Shown in pieces: positions 46,885-57,579 of a stretch of 64,000 nucleotides of DNA. The notes under the pieces are model-generated. The model saw only the letters and a program-made list of their open reading frames with translations. It made no database searches and had not been told where the DNA came from. The DNA comes from Rhinocladiella similis (Eukaryota > Ascomycota > Eurotiomycetes > Chaetothyriales > Herpotrichiellaceae), in assembly GCA_024082115.1 (NCBI GenBank), contig JAMRYE010000013.1:2800001-2864000 (forward strand). Direction: 5' to 3'. Made by a program: the position numbers and the translations under genes. Numbering within the stretch: position 1 is the stretch's first letter; every line of letters begins with the position of its first letter.

Positions 46885-48967
46885 ATGGCGCCATCCGCCC
46901 TTCTACGGCGCATACAAATCACCCGTCGCCCGAATGATGATCTAGCCCTTCAAACCTACGAGAAGGAGATCGAACTCACACACACTCCTCACTTACTACT
47001 ACCTCCAGAAGAGATGAACTCGCAGAGAAAGTTTTCCTACGCTTCCGTTAAAGAAGAGCAAGGTATGATGCAATATCACACGATTCCTACATGATCGCTA
47101 ACCTGTGCTCACAGGAGACGGTGTCCCCCAGTCATTCGAGTCCTCCCTATCGAGCCGAGACCTTGAGGAGGTCGAATGGATAGCGTGGCCATGCAGTCAC
47201 TGGTGCAGGACGAAGGGACTGTGTTCCTACCATTTTGGTGGCTCGCATGATGACTATGTCCGTGCGAGACTCGAAGGCTATGCTCGCAGCAATCCAAGGA
47301 AGCTGGAGAAGATCTTGGACGAACTGGACAAGAGAAGGGCAGCACAAAAGTTGTTTAACCTTCCAGATGCCAAAGAGATCACTCAATTCCATCCACGTCC
47401 GGCCAGTTTCAGTCTCGAGGTCTGGAGGGAAAAGGTCAGAGATGCAGTTGGCACACGAGACTTTACCCTCGACAGTTCCGACGAAACTGCGATTATCGAC
47501 GACGATGATACTCTATCGCAAACTTCGAGTTTCAGTTCCAGACCGGCGTCATACCTCGAGTCTATGCCGGTTGAGATCCTGGAGATGATCCTGTCCCGAG
47601 TCACGGTCGACCACACAGCCGATCCCTACGCACGACCCCATGTCGACCTCGCATCCTGCTCGCTGGTCTGCAAGAAGCTTTATGCTGCCGCTGTACGAGT
47701 GATGTACAGACACGTCTCCATCCCTCAATCTCGAGCCTTTTCCAAACTCATGCGCAGCCTCAACACCGACAAATGTCTCGGCGAACTGGTACAGTGGCTT
47801 GACTTTTCCCACTACTCAAATATGGGTTTCGGCAAGGCGCGCTCAGCACGCAACCAAACGCCATTCCTCAAACCCGAAACGCTCCTTGCTTGTCTAGACA
47901 TGATTCCGAACCTTCAAGCATTCCTAGTGCACGAGCATGTCGATGACGAACTCGATACGGACATCTTCCGCAAACTCTTCAGCATGCCTCTACTGCAGGC
48001 TCTCGACCTATGCGCTTGCTCCTCCCGTCCATTCGCCGATGCCTTTACCAGTATTGTGACAGAGACACCACTACCCTCGGCCCTTCCCAGTCTCAAACGA
48101 CTGTCCTTGCACGAATGTACTACGCTCCAGGAAGAAGTCTTTGAATCCCTTCTTCCACGCCTTACAAACCTCTCACACCTTGACGTGGCCCACACACTCG
48201 TCAACGACACCGCACTCCTCTCGATTCCGCCAACAGCCAGAATCACTCATCTCAATCTCGAGCGCTGCACACACCTCACTGGCTCTGCCGTGGTAGAGTT
48301 CCTCACCACGCATCCGGCCGTCAAGGACAGCATTGTCTACCTCAATCTCGCAGCCGATGCCTCACGCCACAGGCTTTTAACCTCAAGCGATCTGGCACTC
48401 CTTCTTCCTGCTTTGCCCTCGACCTTACGCTCACTCAACATCAATGGTGCGAGAATCAATTCAAGCCATATCCCGGCGCTAAGGACGCTGGCAGGCCACG
48501 TCGAAGAGCTCGGCATTCGTGGAGCACAGCTCAGTCTAGCCAGCGAAATCAAGCCTCTCGTCAAGCAGCCGCATGCAATTCGATACTTGGATCTAGCCGA
48601 CATCAAGTCTGTCACACAGATGAGTCTAAGCTACAGTCCCGGCAGTCTTACCGATGCCGATACACTACCCTTGGAAGTGATTGAGCTAGGCCAAGATGTG
48701 CTCTCCGAAATCAAGCGTAGAAACGCACATGTCAAGAAGCCCGACTGGGTCGTCAAGGAGCTCGGGCGACGTGGTTGGTTCGTCAGGCAGCCGGTAGCCG
48801 TCAATGACAGCACAAATGAACAAGGAAAAGCACAGGTCCAGGTCGAAGCCGACGATGGGTCACGTTCATGGAAGATGGGAGCGCGATGGTGGGGAATGCG
48901 CAAGATTCCTGTCGTCGAGCAAGATGTTGGTGGTATGTACGGGTATTTCATGTTCAAGAGATCATGA
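46885..48967 (+). CDS. F-box and leucine-rich-repeat-like protein
   Basis: Probably a substrate-recognition subunit of an SCF-type ubiquitin ligase. Exon 1 is 46885-47062 and exon 2 is 47115-48967, with a 52-bp intron joining KEEQ to GDGVPQ. The product is 676 residues. The N-terminus carries a Cys/His-rich patch (WPCSHWCRTKGLCSYHF) that could bind a metal. An F-box-like segment follows near residue 210: ESMPVEILEMILSRV, then LASCSLVCKKLYAAAVRVMY. From about 290 to 560 there are LRR-type repeats such as LPSLKRLSLHECTTL and ARITHLNLERCTHLTGSAV. The basic C-terminal region ends in WKMGARWWGMRK, a conserved-looking aromatic block. Target unknown. Confidence 0.82.
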
Positions 48968-50150
48968 ACCCCAGTGTTTCATTCATACAATCGAGGGTTT
49001 CCTGGTTTTTGGTTTCAATTACGGTACTTTTTGCGACATTGCGGGTTTTGGGTTCATGGTCATCAGAAAAAGTTTGGGAGAAAGTGAACTTAGCATCAGC
49101 GTTGCATGCAAGAGCCGGGAAACAGGATAAATTGTTTGGTTGCTATTCATTTTTTCGGCACGGCACGGCATGGCATAGCATGATGAGCGATTTCGAGATG
49201 GCATAGCGAAACGGTCTACTTTCAGGAACATTTTTGGCACGATCAATATGGAAGCAAAGGAAGAAGGGTTCACATGGCATGGGCAAACGAAATAATGAAA
49301 AATACGGATATTATGAGTATGATCATAAGATGGAGTTTCTAGATGCTTACCTCTTGACACTGATATGTGTGGCGAGGCATCAATGGATATAGCGAGTTTT
49401 GAATATCTAATTTTCTCGACTCTCCTGAACGAAAGCTAGTCCGAATCTTTCTATGGCAGATTGATTGTCTTTTTCCTCTTTTTGCCTGCAGAGTAGTGAT
49501 GCTCACGAAGGGAATGGAAGGCTGGTATCGATAATAAATTGGATCTAATACTTTGGTACAAGCGTACTTTCCTAGTGGGTGTACAATATAAAATAGACAT
49601 ATATTTACATGGCCATGTCATGGCCACTCTATCAGGTTCACGACTGTTTTTAGAGACATGGACAAATATACAAGATGATGATACCACCAAGCGTGATCGA
49701 GCCTTTCGGATACATTGTGTGTTGCTGATGTGCAAGTCACACCTCACACAAACCCAACAAGTTCAAATATCCCTCTCCCTTGCCCTTCCATCACTCTCTC
49801 GACATTGAAACGTACTTCCTCGATTGCTTTCCATTCAATATCACTGGATTTTCGAGAGGTGATGATTTTGTTGGAGTTCTTGCTCGATCTGAGTCAAGGG
49901 TTGATCACACATTGAGCCCCATTTACTCTCACGTATAAGAGGAGAGTGATCCGTTTCATGCAGGGGCGAGCGGCGTCGAGAGCGAAGAACCACCCGCAGT
50001 TTCCTTTGTCCCGGCGGCCCGTCAGATTTGCCTTTTGCTCTGTCTCTCTGTGCGGACTTCGTCGTGACTGGCTTAAAGATCCAGCTCGCAGATTGCTGTG
50101 GCGCGAGAAGAGGTTCCGCCTTGAAGAATAATACAGGATACAGTCGGTGA
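48968..50150. other. Intergenic region between convergent F-box and MRP10 genes
   Basis: About 1.2 kb of 3' flanks. A CGGCACGGCACGGCATGGCA-type imperfect repeat lies near 49157-49180. No gene is recognised. Confidence 0.45.
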
Positions 50151-50733
50151 TCACGTCCTCCTCTTTCTCGGGCCAGCGATATTAGGAAACAGACGAGCAA
50201 GATGGTGGTTGATTGGCGATTTGTCCTTCTTGGGTCCTTTCTGTAGGTCGCACGTGTTAGCTCTAGGACGTTTTGATCTCGTTGCGTGCGTTTGCCTATA
50301 TGAGCGACCTGAAAGAATCAAAAGACGTACCGGTGCATCTACACAGTCTCGTAGAGCTTTCTCAAGGTGTCCGCAATCTCCTGAAGCGGCGCCGGCGGCC
50401 CAGCAGTCTGGTGAGAAGCAAATGTTAGCAATATGTTTTCAATGGCCTTGACTTTTCTCTGTTTCATGCATTGTGGGAGAGTGGATGTTGAACTCGGAAT
50501 GCTCTTCCATGCTGAAAGGTGCTTCTGTCACTTTGCCAGAGTACGTCTCTAACGTATTGCAAGAGCAGGGATCGCTTTCGGGTTATTGGGGGTGTTGTGC
50601 ACATACTCAGCATTGCACTCATAGGTCCTAGGCATGGATTCGGCTCGGCCTTGTCTGGGTGTCTGATCTTTATCCGGGAGACAGTCTGTAGTCTTATTGG
50701 GTTGATGGCCGTTGATGAGCCTTTGGGAGGCAT
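50151..50733 (-). CDS. MRP10: Mitochondrial small-subunit ribosomal protein Mrp10 (mS37), twin CX9C
   Basis: A small protein of the mitochondrial ribosome, imported and oxidised through the Mia40 pathway in yeast. Exons are short: 50733-50607, 50407-50331 and 50240-50151, with introns of 199 and 90 bp; 97 residues. The start MPPKGSSTAINPIRL and the basic segment RIKIRHPDKAEPNPC match Mrp10. Two CX9C helices are complete: C at residues 32 and 42 (CLGPMSAMLNC) and C at 53 and 63 (CGHLEKALRDC). The tail runs KGPKKDKSPINHHLARLFP and ends in RKRRT. The first CX9C spans the exon 1/2 junction, which confirms the splice. It is divergent from a DNAJC28-like mitochondrial gene. Confidence 0.92.
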
Positions 50734-51206
50734 GGTGGAGGAGTCGAGGGGAAGAACACGAGTCTAGATAGTAGGACTCGACTCGGTACGGTAGAGCTCG
50801 CAGCAGCAGTTCGATCGCGACTCCGGCAGTGTCTCGTCGATACCGAGGGGACTGTCTACCTGCGGAGGGACGGTAGGGTTGGCGTAAACGATTCACCCGA
50901 TTCAGATCGAGGAACAGAGACTGCAAAGAGGGCGGGATATAATTATTTACTGACTCTCGTGTAGGTTGTTCGACTGGGTCCGGCGAGTCGAACTCGTAGT
51001 TAAATTTCGCAGTCACGTGGCGGTCATGTACCTTTGGTCCCTAATAGGCTTGATTGGACGGAGTTTGCGGAGAAAACGAGCTGTCTGCTGCGGCGAAACA
51101 GAGGCATTGCCATATGAACATCCAGCCATCACGCTCGTAGTTTTCTCTCTTCCATTCTAATTCTCATTGTTGATTTCATTTGTCTTTTTGTCGGTTGCGT
51201 TTGAAA
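50734..51206. promoter_or_regulatory. Bidirectional promoter between MRP10 and the DNAJC28-like gene
   Basis: A 473-bp region separates the two start codons. Both flanking genes encode predicted mitochondrial proteins, so co-regulation is possible. No specific site is assigned. Confidence 0.45.
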
Positions 51207-53102
51207 ATGAGCAAGCCTAGTTCTCAATTTTGGACGTGCTCGCGTTGCCTACTGCAAGCCCAGCGATTGCGGGGAGGCCCTACTAAAGTGCCTCGACTTG
51301 ACCATAGAGCCATTACCCGTTCAGATCGTACCTTTAGTAGCACATCATTTGTCGCCGATGAGAAGCCTTCCGGCACGACCGAGGTACAGAGTAGTGCCCA
51401 GAATGAGCAAGAGAAAGGTGCCATGTCCCGGCGACTGGCAGATATGGCCGAGCAGACTATGGATACCGGGAGCAGAAGCGACCGGAAGCTGATGCAAGAG
51501 GCGGGGTTTTCAGAAGATCTCAAAGCACAACTTGAACAAAGGATTGCGCAGACAAGCTTCGTTGCTGAGAATCAGCAGGCTATAAGCCAAGTCACTATGC
51601 CGGTACGCCTCAGAATACTTGTACTATCGGTGGCAAACTGACGCTCGCAGTAGACATCCGCTGGAAAGGGCACTCGTGACATGGCTGCCGCAGAGCCCTG
51701 GACAGGGTCAGAGAATCTTCACGATTCTGCACTACGCATGCTTGACGACTCTCACAAGAGACTGCGTACACCGAGTCGACCGCCCTCTCTCGGTGCAAAA
51801 GTCAACCTGCGCCCTGCACCGAAACCGAGAGTGTCTGCAGCGGATCGCCTTGCGAACGCACGAGATAAGACCTCCCGTTATGCCATCAGCCAGCAAGAGG
51901 ATATGTCTGAGGAAGAGAGGGAGAAGTACCGCAAAGAGCTGAGGGAGAGATTCACGCCTGGCGCGCGGCCCATGCCCACGTCGCTCCAAGGCCTGACAAG
52001 TCTGGCGAACGAGAGGATAGAAGACGCTATTGCCCGAGGCCAATTCAAGAACATCTCCAGGGGTAAAGGGATAAATGTGGAGAGAGATTATAATGCAAAC
52101 AGTCCATTCCTGGATACAACAGAGTATTTCATGAACAAGATCATTCAGAAACAGGAAATTGTCCCGCCGTGGATCGAGAAGCAACAAGAGCTGGTTAAAG
52201 CAGTGGCAACTTTCCGTGGTAGACTGAGGAATGACTGGCGTAGGCATGCTGCAAGACTTATCTCCAGCTCGGGCGGCAGTGTCGAAGATCAGGTGCGGCG
52301 TGCAAAGGCCTATGCTCTGACAGAAGAGATTGTCAACCCTAGGGTGCGCAAGGTGGAAAACCTGAGTTCTATCGCCCCAGATGGCAGCTTGACCAGCGTG
52401 ACAGTTGAAGAAAGAATTGCAGCTGGTGTTCCAGTCGAGTCTCCTCAGTCATCGGCGGCAACATCATCAGGGACGCAAGCTGAGCAACCACAGGAAGTGA
52501 TACAGATTGAAGTCACAGAACAGCCAGCAGAGAGCGCACCGGTCGCAACCAGGGAGCCGAGCACTACAGACGTTACGGGTTCGCCTAGTACACCAGCCCT
52601 CGACGACTCAGCAGCATCCATACCGAGTACCACCTCCTCAATACCATCATCGGCACCCCAGCAGCCACAACCTCGACCTCTTAGACCAGCGGCATACGTT
52701 TTCCGCGATCCAGACTGGGAGAAAGCAGAACTTGCATACCACACACTAGCTGTTCAGCAGCTCAACGGCCTCACGCGCTCCTACAACTTGATGGCCCCTA
52801 AGATTGCCCAGAAACCTTACTACACTCTCGAACGAGAGCTCAAGCGTTGCTTCGCAGACGTCGCGCCCACCTTAGCCGACGAGATTCTCGAGCGCAGTCG
52901 CAAACCACTCGTCAAGATCAACATCATGCCACATCAAGAAGGAGGCGTCCTCGAACGATTCGGGGCTGGAGAGAAATATCATGGCCACCAGGGCAGAATC
53001 CGCGAAGAGGCCCATGGTAAAGAGTATGGATTTCGGCAATTCTGGAAGGATCTTTTCGGTGGCAGTGGTAATGGTAAGGAGAAAAGGCGCGAAGTTGCTT
53101 GA
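51207..53102 (+). CDS. DNAJC28-domain (DUF1992) protein, probably mitochondrial
   Basis: Exon 1 is 51207-51602 and exon 2 is 51654-53102. The 51-bp intron (GTACGC...CAGTAG) joins ISQVTMP to TSAGKGTRD. The product is 614 residues. The N-terminus is basic with an Arg/Ser-rich presequence-like stretch (residues 1-50, few acidic residues). The DUF1992 core lies in the middle: ANERIEDAIARGQFKNI, GKGINVERDYNANSPFLDT, EYFMNKIIQKQEIVPPWIE. A disordered Ser/Thr/Pro/Gln linker follows (about residues 385-465), then a second helical domain that starts at YVFRDPDWEKAELAYHTLAV. The J domain of animal DNAJC28 is absent, as usual for fungal members. The function is unproven. Confidence 0.88.
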
Positions 53103-53657
53103 ACGTCTATTTTACTTGTTTATCTCTCGCCTATAACCCCCCTCAAATGATGGCATTTTCACATGGGCCGGCCGGATGTACAATACTCTCCCCAAGAATT
53201 TCAAGCCCACAGCTGCGACCACTCTCACAATCATAACAACTAGATCTGGATCCAAATATCCATCAATATAATAATCACGATGACCATGACCATTACGAAG
53301 TTTGGGAAAATGTAAAATCACAGTCTGGAACGAATACAAATGTCTCAATTCTTGCACCAGTCTATCATTCTGAATACCTATTCAGATAATCCCCAGCAAA
53401 CACTCACTGAAGAAGAATAGGAGCGTGAGAGTCATGCCGCTCATCAAATGCTACTCGTACGTGGCTCATACATTCATCATCAACCGATCATCTGCAGAAT
53501 ATCAACCGCAATCCGACAAGCTGGTCGACCCGTCCCCCTTTGTTTTAAGAGGACTGTCTTGGAATGACGTCGATGTTGTAAAAAACACAACAACCCAAAT
53601 GCTTTTGTTCCGGAATAAGAGTACCGTAAAAATCTTCAAAGCTCTGGCCCGCGCTAC
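53103..53657. other. Intergenic region between convergent genes
   Basis: It contains the 3' flanks of the DNAJC28-like gene and the single-pass membrane protein gene. No gene is recognised. Confidence 0.45.
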
Positions 53658-54362
53658 TTAGGCCGCAGTGTAGTCTCCATCATGTCTTCGGCACTGTAAA
53701 CAGACCATACAATCACAGTCTTCAGAAGGATAGTCGATCGTGTTATAATATATATTCATGTCGGTGAATCGGAGTAATTCGGACCCTTCAGCAGCTTCTA
53801 CATTCGGACTCGGCTCCCGCTCAGGTTCAGACTTGGAGTCGGAGGGCCGAGGTGGTGTAGGCATTAGTTCCGGCTCCACGTATCCGTAATACTCGAGGCC
53901 GTTGAACTTGAAGGGGCCTTTGACGCGCGCTCGCTCCAGGGCCCGTTCGGCGTCCTCGTTGCTGTCGAAGCTGAAGCGCCGTGATGCCACGTGGCGGTAG
54001 AATGGGATGATGGTCAAGTGGAGACAGGCCAGAGAGAAGACGGCCGCGAAAATGGCAATGAGGAAGGCAAATGAGGCCATCAGGACTGGATCACGGCGGG
54101 TTTCAGCGGACGCGGACGTAAGATGGCGAGGAAGACTGGAGATGGAAAAGGGCTTGAACGGGTCGACATGTTGCATGGTGGTGTGGGAGGGTACGTCGTT
54201 CCAGGTGTGAGGCATGGTGCTTGGGCGCAGGGCGGGTACCATGCCGACTTGCTCGGGATCTTGGATGCGAGTAGTAGACGAAGAGTGCGCAATGGGGGCG
54301 TGGTGTGCTTGGCCTGGGTAGCGGTCGAGACCAAAGTGAAGGTTGAGGTTGGTGGGCCACAT
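53658..54362 (-). CDS. Hypothetical single-pass membrane protein
   Basis: A single exon from the ATG at 54362 gives 234 residues; codons farther upstream have no ATG. I do not recognise the family. A polar, Pro/His-rich N-terminal half of about 95 residues precedes one hydrophobic segment (VLMASFAFLIAIFAAVFSLA, about residues 94-120). A charged part follows with a conserved-looking stretch FKFNGLEYYGYVEPELMP, an acidic Pro/Ser/Glu-rich linker and a C-terminal Cys-rich end (CDCMVCLQC). The four Cys near the end (CxCxxCxxC) might bind a metal. No signal peptide is visible. Confidence 0.6.
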   Translation of the reverse strand: MWPTNLNLHFGLDRYPGQAHHAPIAHSSSTTRIQDPEQVGMVPALRPSTMPHTWNDVPSHTTMQHVDPFKPFSISSLPRHLTSASAETRRDPVLMASFAFLIAIFAAVFSLACLHLTIIPFYRHVASRRFSFDSNEDAERALERARVKGPFKFNGLEYYGYVEPELMPTPPRPSDSKSEPEREPSPNVEAAEGSELLRFTDMNIYYNTIDYPSEDCDCMVCLQCRRHDGDYTAA

Positions 54363-54816
54363 GATTGTAAGACGGATGCGGTGTTGTAAAGGCAAGATAG
54401 ACGAGAGGTAAAGATGGTGGTGACCTGAAGATGATGGGCGAAGAAGTGTCGATAGATTCAGTACAAAGTGAGAGGCGCGAGATTTTGACGATTTAGCTCG
54501 ATCGTGTCGTTTCGTACCGATTTATATACATGAAAATATGAGGACCTGAGACATGAGGGCGGCCCTGGGCTGGACAAGAAGACAAAAAACTCATATGAGG
54601 ACCCGCGAACCAACATATCGACGCAGCGTGGAGTACAGATTTCAGGCAGTCGAGGTTTGGCATCGGTGCTCTTGTAAACCAGATATCTTGTTGGTCAAAA
54701 CCGTACACCTTCAAAAGTCAAGAAACCAAGAAAGACCTCCTTCAGAGCTCGTGAGGCTAAAGGTATCACCAGAGCAAGAAGGATGATCCACGAGCCACTT
54801 GGTGCTTGTTGTGACT
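54363..54816. other. Intergenic region before the 53.7-kb gene
   Basis: It combines the promoter of the membrane-protein gene and the 3' flank of the 54817-56229 gene, both on the minus strand. No gene is seen. Confidence 0.4.
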
Positions 54817-56229
54817 TCACCATGACTGGCTGGTCCTTCTCCGCTGTAGAACCTGTCCATCTGGTACTGCCAGAGAGTTCAGTATATCTGGGTCTCTCTT
54901 GAACTCGGCGCTGTTGATCACATCTTGCGCCTTTGTCATGTTTCTCTCGATGACAATCCCAGGAGTTGCCCCGTTGTTCAATCTTTCGTCCTCAAAACCT
55001 ACGCGACCGTTCCCGCTCTCGAGAACTCTGGCGAGATATCTCATAAGGCTCGTCAAGGCCTTCTGTTTGCCGTCCTCATCGGATACTTTTGTGTTTTCCA
55101 GGGTTGTCGAAATTATCGCAGGCATATAATATGGTAGCACGGCAGTCTCGTTGTCCTTTCCATCGATATTAAGACCTCGTATGAGCTGGTCTCTGCTCCC
55201 CGAATCCAGTCCTTCAAAGGCTCGGGAGAAGAGTTCAGCTTGTTCCTTGTCTGCTGTCCGGCCCATGGCTAGCAGCCGTAAAAGTGCTCGGTCCTTTTGA
55301 TCGCTCACACTCAATCTTCGAAAGCCCTTCAGAGAAAGCATGTTACCACGCTTTGTCAAAACTTTGTCGTACCCTTGTCTGAGACTAGCTTTTCCGGCTA
55401 TGATTTCTAAGGATACTTCGTGAACTGTTTTAAAAGCCTGAAAGACAGGTTCGATCAGGTTTTTCGCACCAGACGAGTCGATATGCCCAGCTGCGCCTGC
55501 AACATCGAGCACTTGTTCCATGAACTTGAGTTCAAATGCATGCTCATGCCCCCTCATGGTGAGAAGGCCTTCCAAATTTACCGGGACACTCTCAGCCTGG
55601 GCTAGTTGCCCTGCATTCAACTCCGAACCAAGCTCCAGCCCCAGGATTACATCCTCGCGTCTCTCAGGAGATAGATAGGCTAAGCATGGCACCATGCCAG
55701 CATTTGCTGCTTCGAGTAAAAGGGCATCGTGGTTCTGGTCCGGTAAACGCTGGTTGTTGACAAAATAAAAATCCTCCTCCAAATTTGGATCTTTTCCCAG
55801 GTCATTGATGACCATGGATAGAATCAAAGTGAATAAATCCTCCCCGGACCTCAGGCCATTGGAGAATAATTGACAAAGCCATTCGAAAGAATCTTCAGCC
55901 AGCCGGTATTCTGGCGATTGCCCACGAGTAAAACGTTGATAGTCCTTGTTGTGAATCCATGTCAAAGCGAGAACCCCAACGAGTGTTCGGTTGATCTCGT
56001 CATAATTTATGCCGTATAATCTCTGTGACGGACTCGGATTTTCCGATGTCCCATTTGCATAGCGTTGCTGATCGGTGCCTTCCACGGCCTTTGCGCACTT
56101 TAGGCGTTCTAGTTCTGGTTCGAAAGCTTCTCGGATCTGGGTCAAGATCGTAGCCTCGTCCAGCTCGAAGAATTTCCCATGATCTATGGTGTCTTGTAAA
56201 GAGCACCGAGGCTGGGATTTGGCCATCAT
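54817..56229 (-). CDS. Protein of unknown function, 470 residues
   Basis: A single exon with tandem ATGs at the start (MMAKSQPRC). I do not recognise a named family with certainty. The protein looks globular and helical. Stretches with HD-phosphohydrolase-like character occur: LILSMVINDLGKDPNLEED (about residues 137-155) and MRGHEHAFELKFMEQVLDVAGAAGHIDS (two parts, about residues 228-255), in which His and Asp residues could bind metal. The order of motifs does not match a classical HD domain, so this is only a suggestion. The C-terminal ~60 residues (GIVIERNMTKAQDVINS and on) are polar. No signal peptide or membrane segment. The gene stands alone between intergenic regions. Confidence 0.7.
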   Translation of the reverse strand: MMAKSQPRCSLQDTIDHGKFFELDEATILTQIREAFEPELERLKCAKAVEGTDQQRYANGTSENPSPSQRLYGINYDEINRTLVGVLALTWIHNKDYQRFTRGQSPEYRLAEDSFEWLCQLFSNGLRSGEDLFTLILSMVINDLGKDPNLEEDFYFVNNQRLPDQNHDALLLEAANAGMVPCLAYLSPERREDVILGLELGSELNAGQLAQAESVPVNLEGLLTMRGHEHAFELKFMEQVLDVAGAAGHIDSSGAKNLIEPVFQAFKTVHEVSLEIIAGKASLRQGYDKVLTKRGNMLSLKGFRRLSVSDQKDRALLRLLAMGRTADKEQAELFSRAFEGLDSGSRDQLIRGLNIDGKDNETAVLPYYMPAIISTTLENTKVSDEDGKQKALTSLMRYLARVLESGNGRVGFEDERLNNGATPGIVIERNMTKAQDVINSAEFKRDPDILNSLAVPDGQVLQRRRTSQSW

Positions 56230-57579
56230 CGAGGAGCTTGGTCAGTTGTCATAGTGCAGAAATATTCTTCAGTCGCAAACCAGCCCTGCAGTTATTGGCA
56301 TCATCAACGAGACCGAGCTTCGTTCGTAGAGGTGACGATGACCGTTTGTCACGAAGATACAATCATTTGCACGTTTGTTGATCGTCTTAAGTGATCTTTG
56401 CCGGCCTTAGACCAGAGATCTTCGGGATCGAGGCTGTGCTTGATTAAAGCGATTGGACACCTTCGCCCTTTCCCACTTGAAACAGGAACACCTCGCGGCC
56501 GAAAAGTCGGTCGCCTTTACCTTTCACGCGGGGTCGATGACCGTCGAGAGGACGAAAGGTCCAATTGATGGGGGCAGTGTGGCTGAGATTGGATTCTGGC
56601 AGAAAGAAGGCGTAGCATGCCATTGTTCAACCTGTACCTGGGCGAAGTACGCGGGAAGAGTTGAAGAGTCTCACCAGTCACGACCGGCATCGCCCCCTTA
56701 CCCTGATTGGCCTGTGCCTAGTGGGAGCGTCTGGTGCTCCAACGTCGCTTGTTTAGCTGCATCACTTCAAACTCACCTCTTCTGAGCTATTCATTTGCAT
56801 CTGCCGACATCCGACCTCATATCGGACTCATGTCACCCGCCTCCTCTCTACTTGTGCTTACGATACTGACAAGACTGCTCCCACTATCTCAGGTCTTGTA
56901 CTCGTTGGTTTACGAACACCTCGATTATGGTTAAACATATGCGCCTGGAAATGAGATGGACTGGAATTCAAGAGCGAGGAGCTACTGTTAACAACGTGAC
57001 CGGTACACTATGCAGTGAGGAGTTCATCAAAGAACGGGGAAGGGGAAGGGAATTACAGACCGCTGCCGTCTGCAAAATACTGAATTGACTATGACGGGCA
57101 CTCTAAGACGAGTTAAGTGTCAAGAAGTGCTCAGGCAGAGCGAGAAGAAGACAAGAATACATTCCCAAATGCTTCTGGTTTTTGGGTGTGACCAGAAGGT
57201 CAAGGTTGTTGAATTTCCCTCTGATACTGATGTTGTCCTCGTCACTACCGTGCTCCTCCTTATTGTCATCCGCTTCTCAGACTGCATTGTTCAAACGGCC
57301 CGCTGGAGTTGCACGGTATTGTCTGTGAATTGAATCGAGGGCATTGAATGCCAGTGAATGGGCTCAATGAGATTGCAGTAATGTAAACACCTTGGCGGAC
57401 TGCAGGCCGCACACAAACAGCGTCGCGGTGGTATTTCTCCCAGTCACCTCGCTCCCACCCAGATTTATTACCACAGTTGCGACGACCATTTCTATCTGCT
57501 TTGCTGCTCTCACGGTTTGCTACCATTGTCGCAAGATCATCTTTCTCAGCCTATCACAGCAATACGTGTCGACGATATC
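56230..57579. other. Divergent intergenic region, no gene recognised
   Basis: About 1.35 kb between two start codons that face away from each other. Frames of up to 110 codons (56453-56785) lack a domain or splice support. Confidence 0.45.

Noticed and set aside
50985..51005. GAGTTCGACTC palindrome, like a tRNA T arm on the minus strand
   Set aside because: No matching acceptor, D arm or anticodon stem; it is in the promoter between MRP10 and the DNAJC28-like gene.
50549..51016. 155-codon minus-strand frame upstream of and overlapping MRP10 exon 1
   Set aside because: It is in a different frame from Mrp10, whose spliced product with both CX9C motifs explains the locus better.
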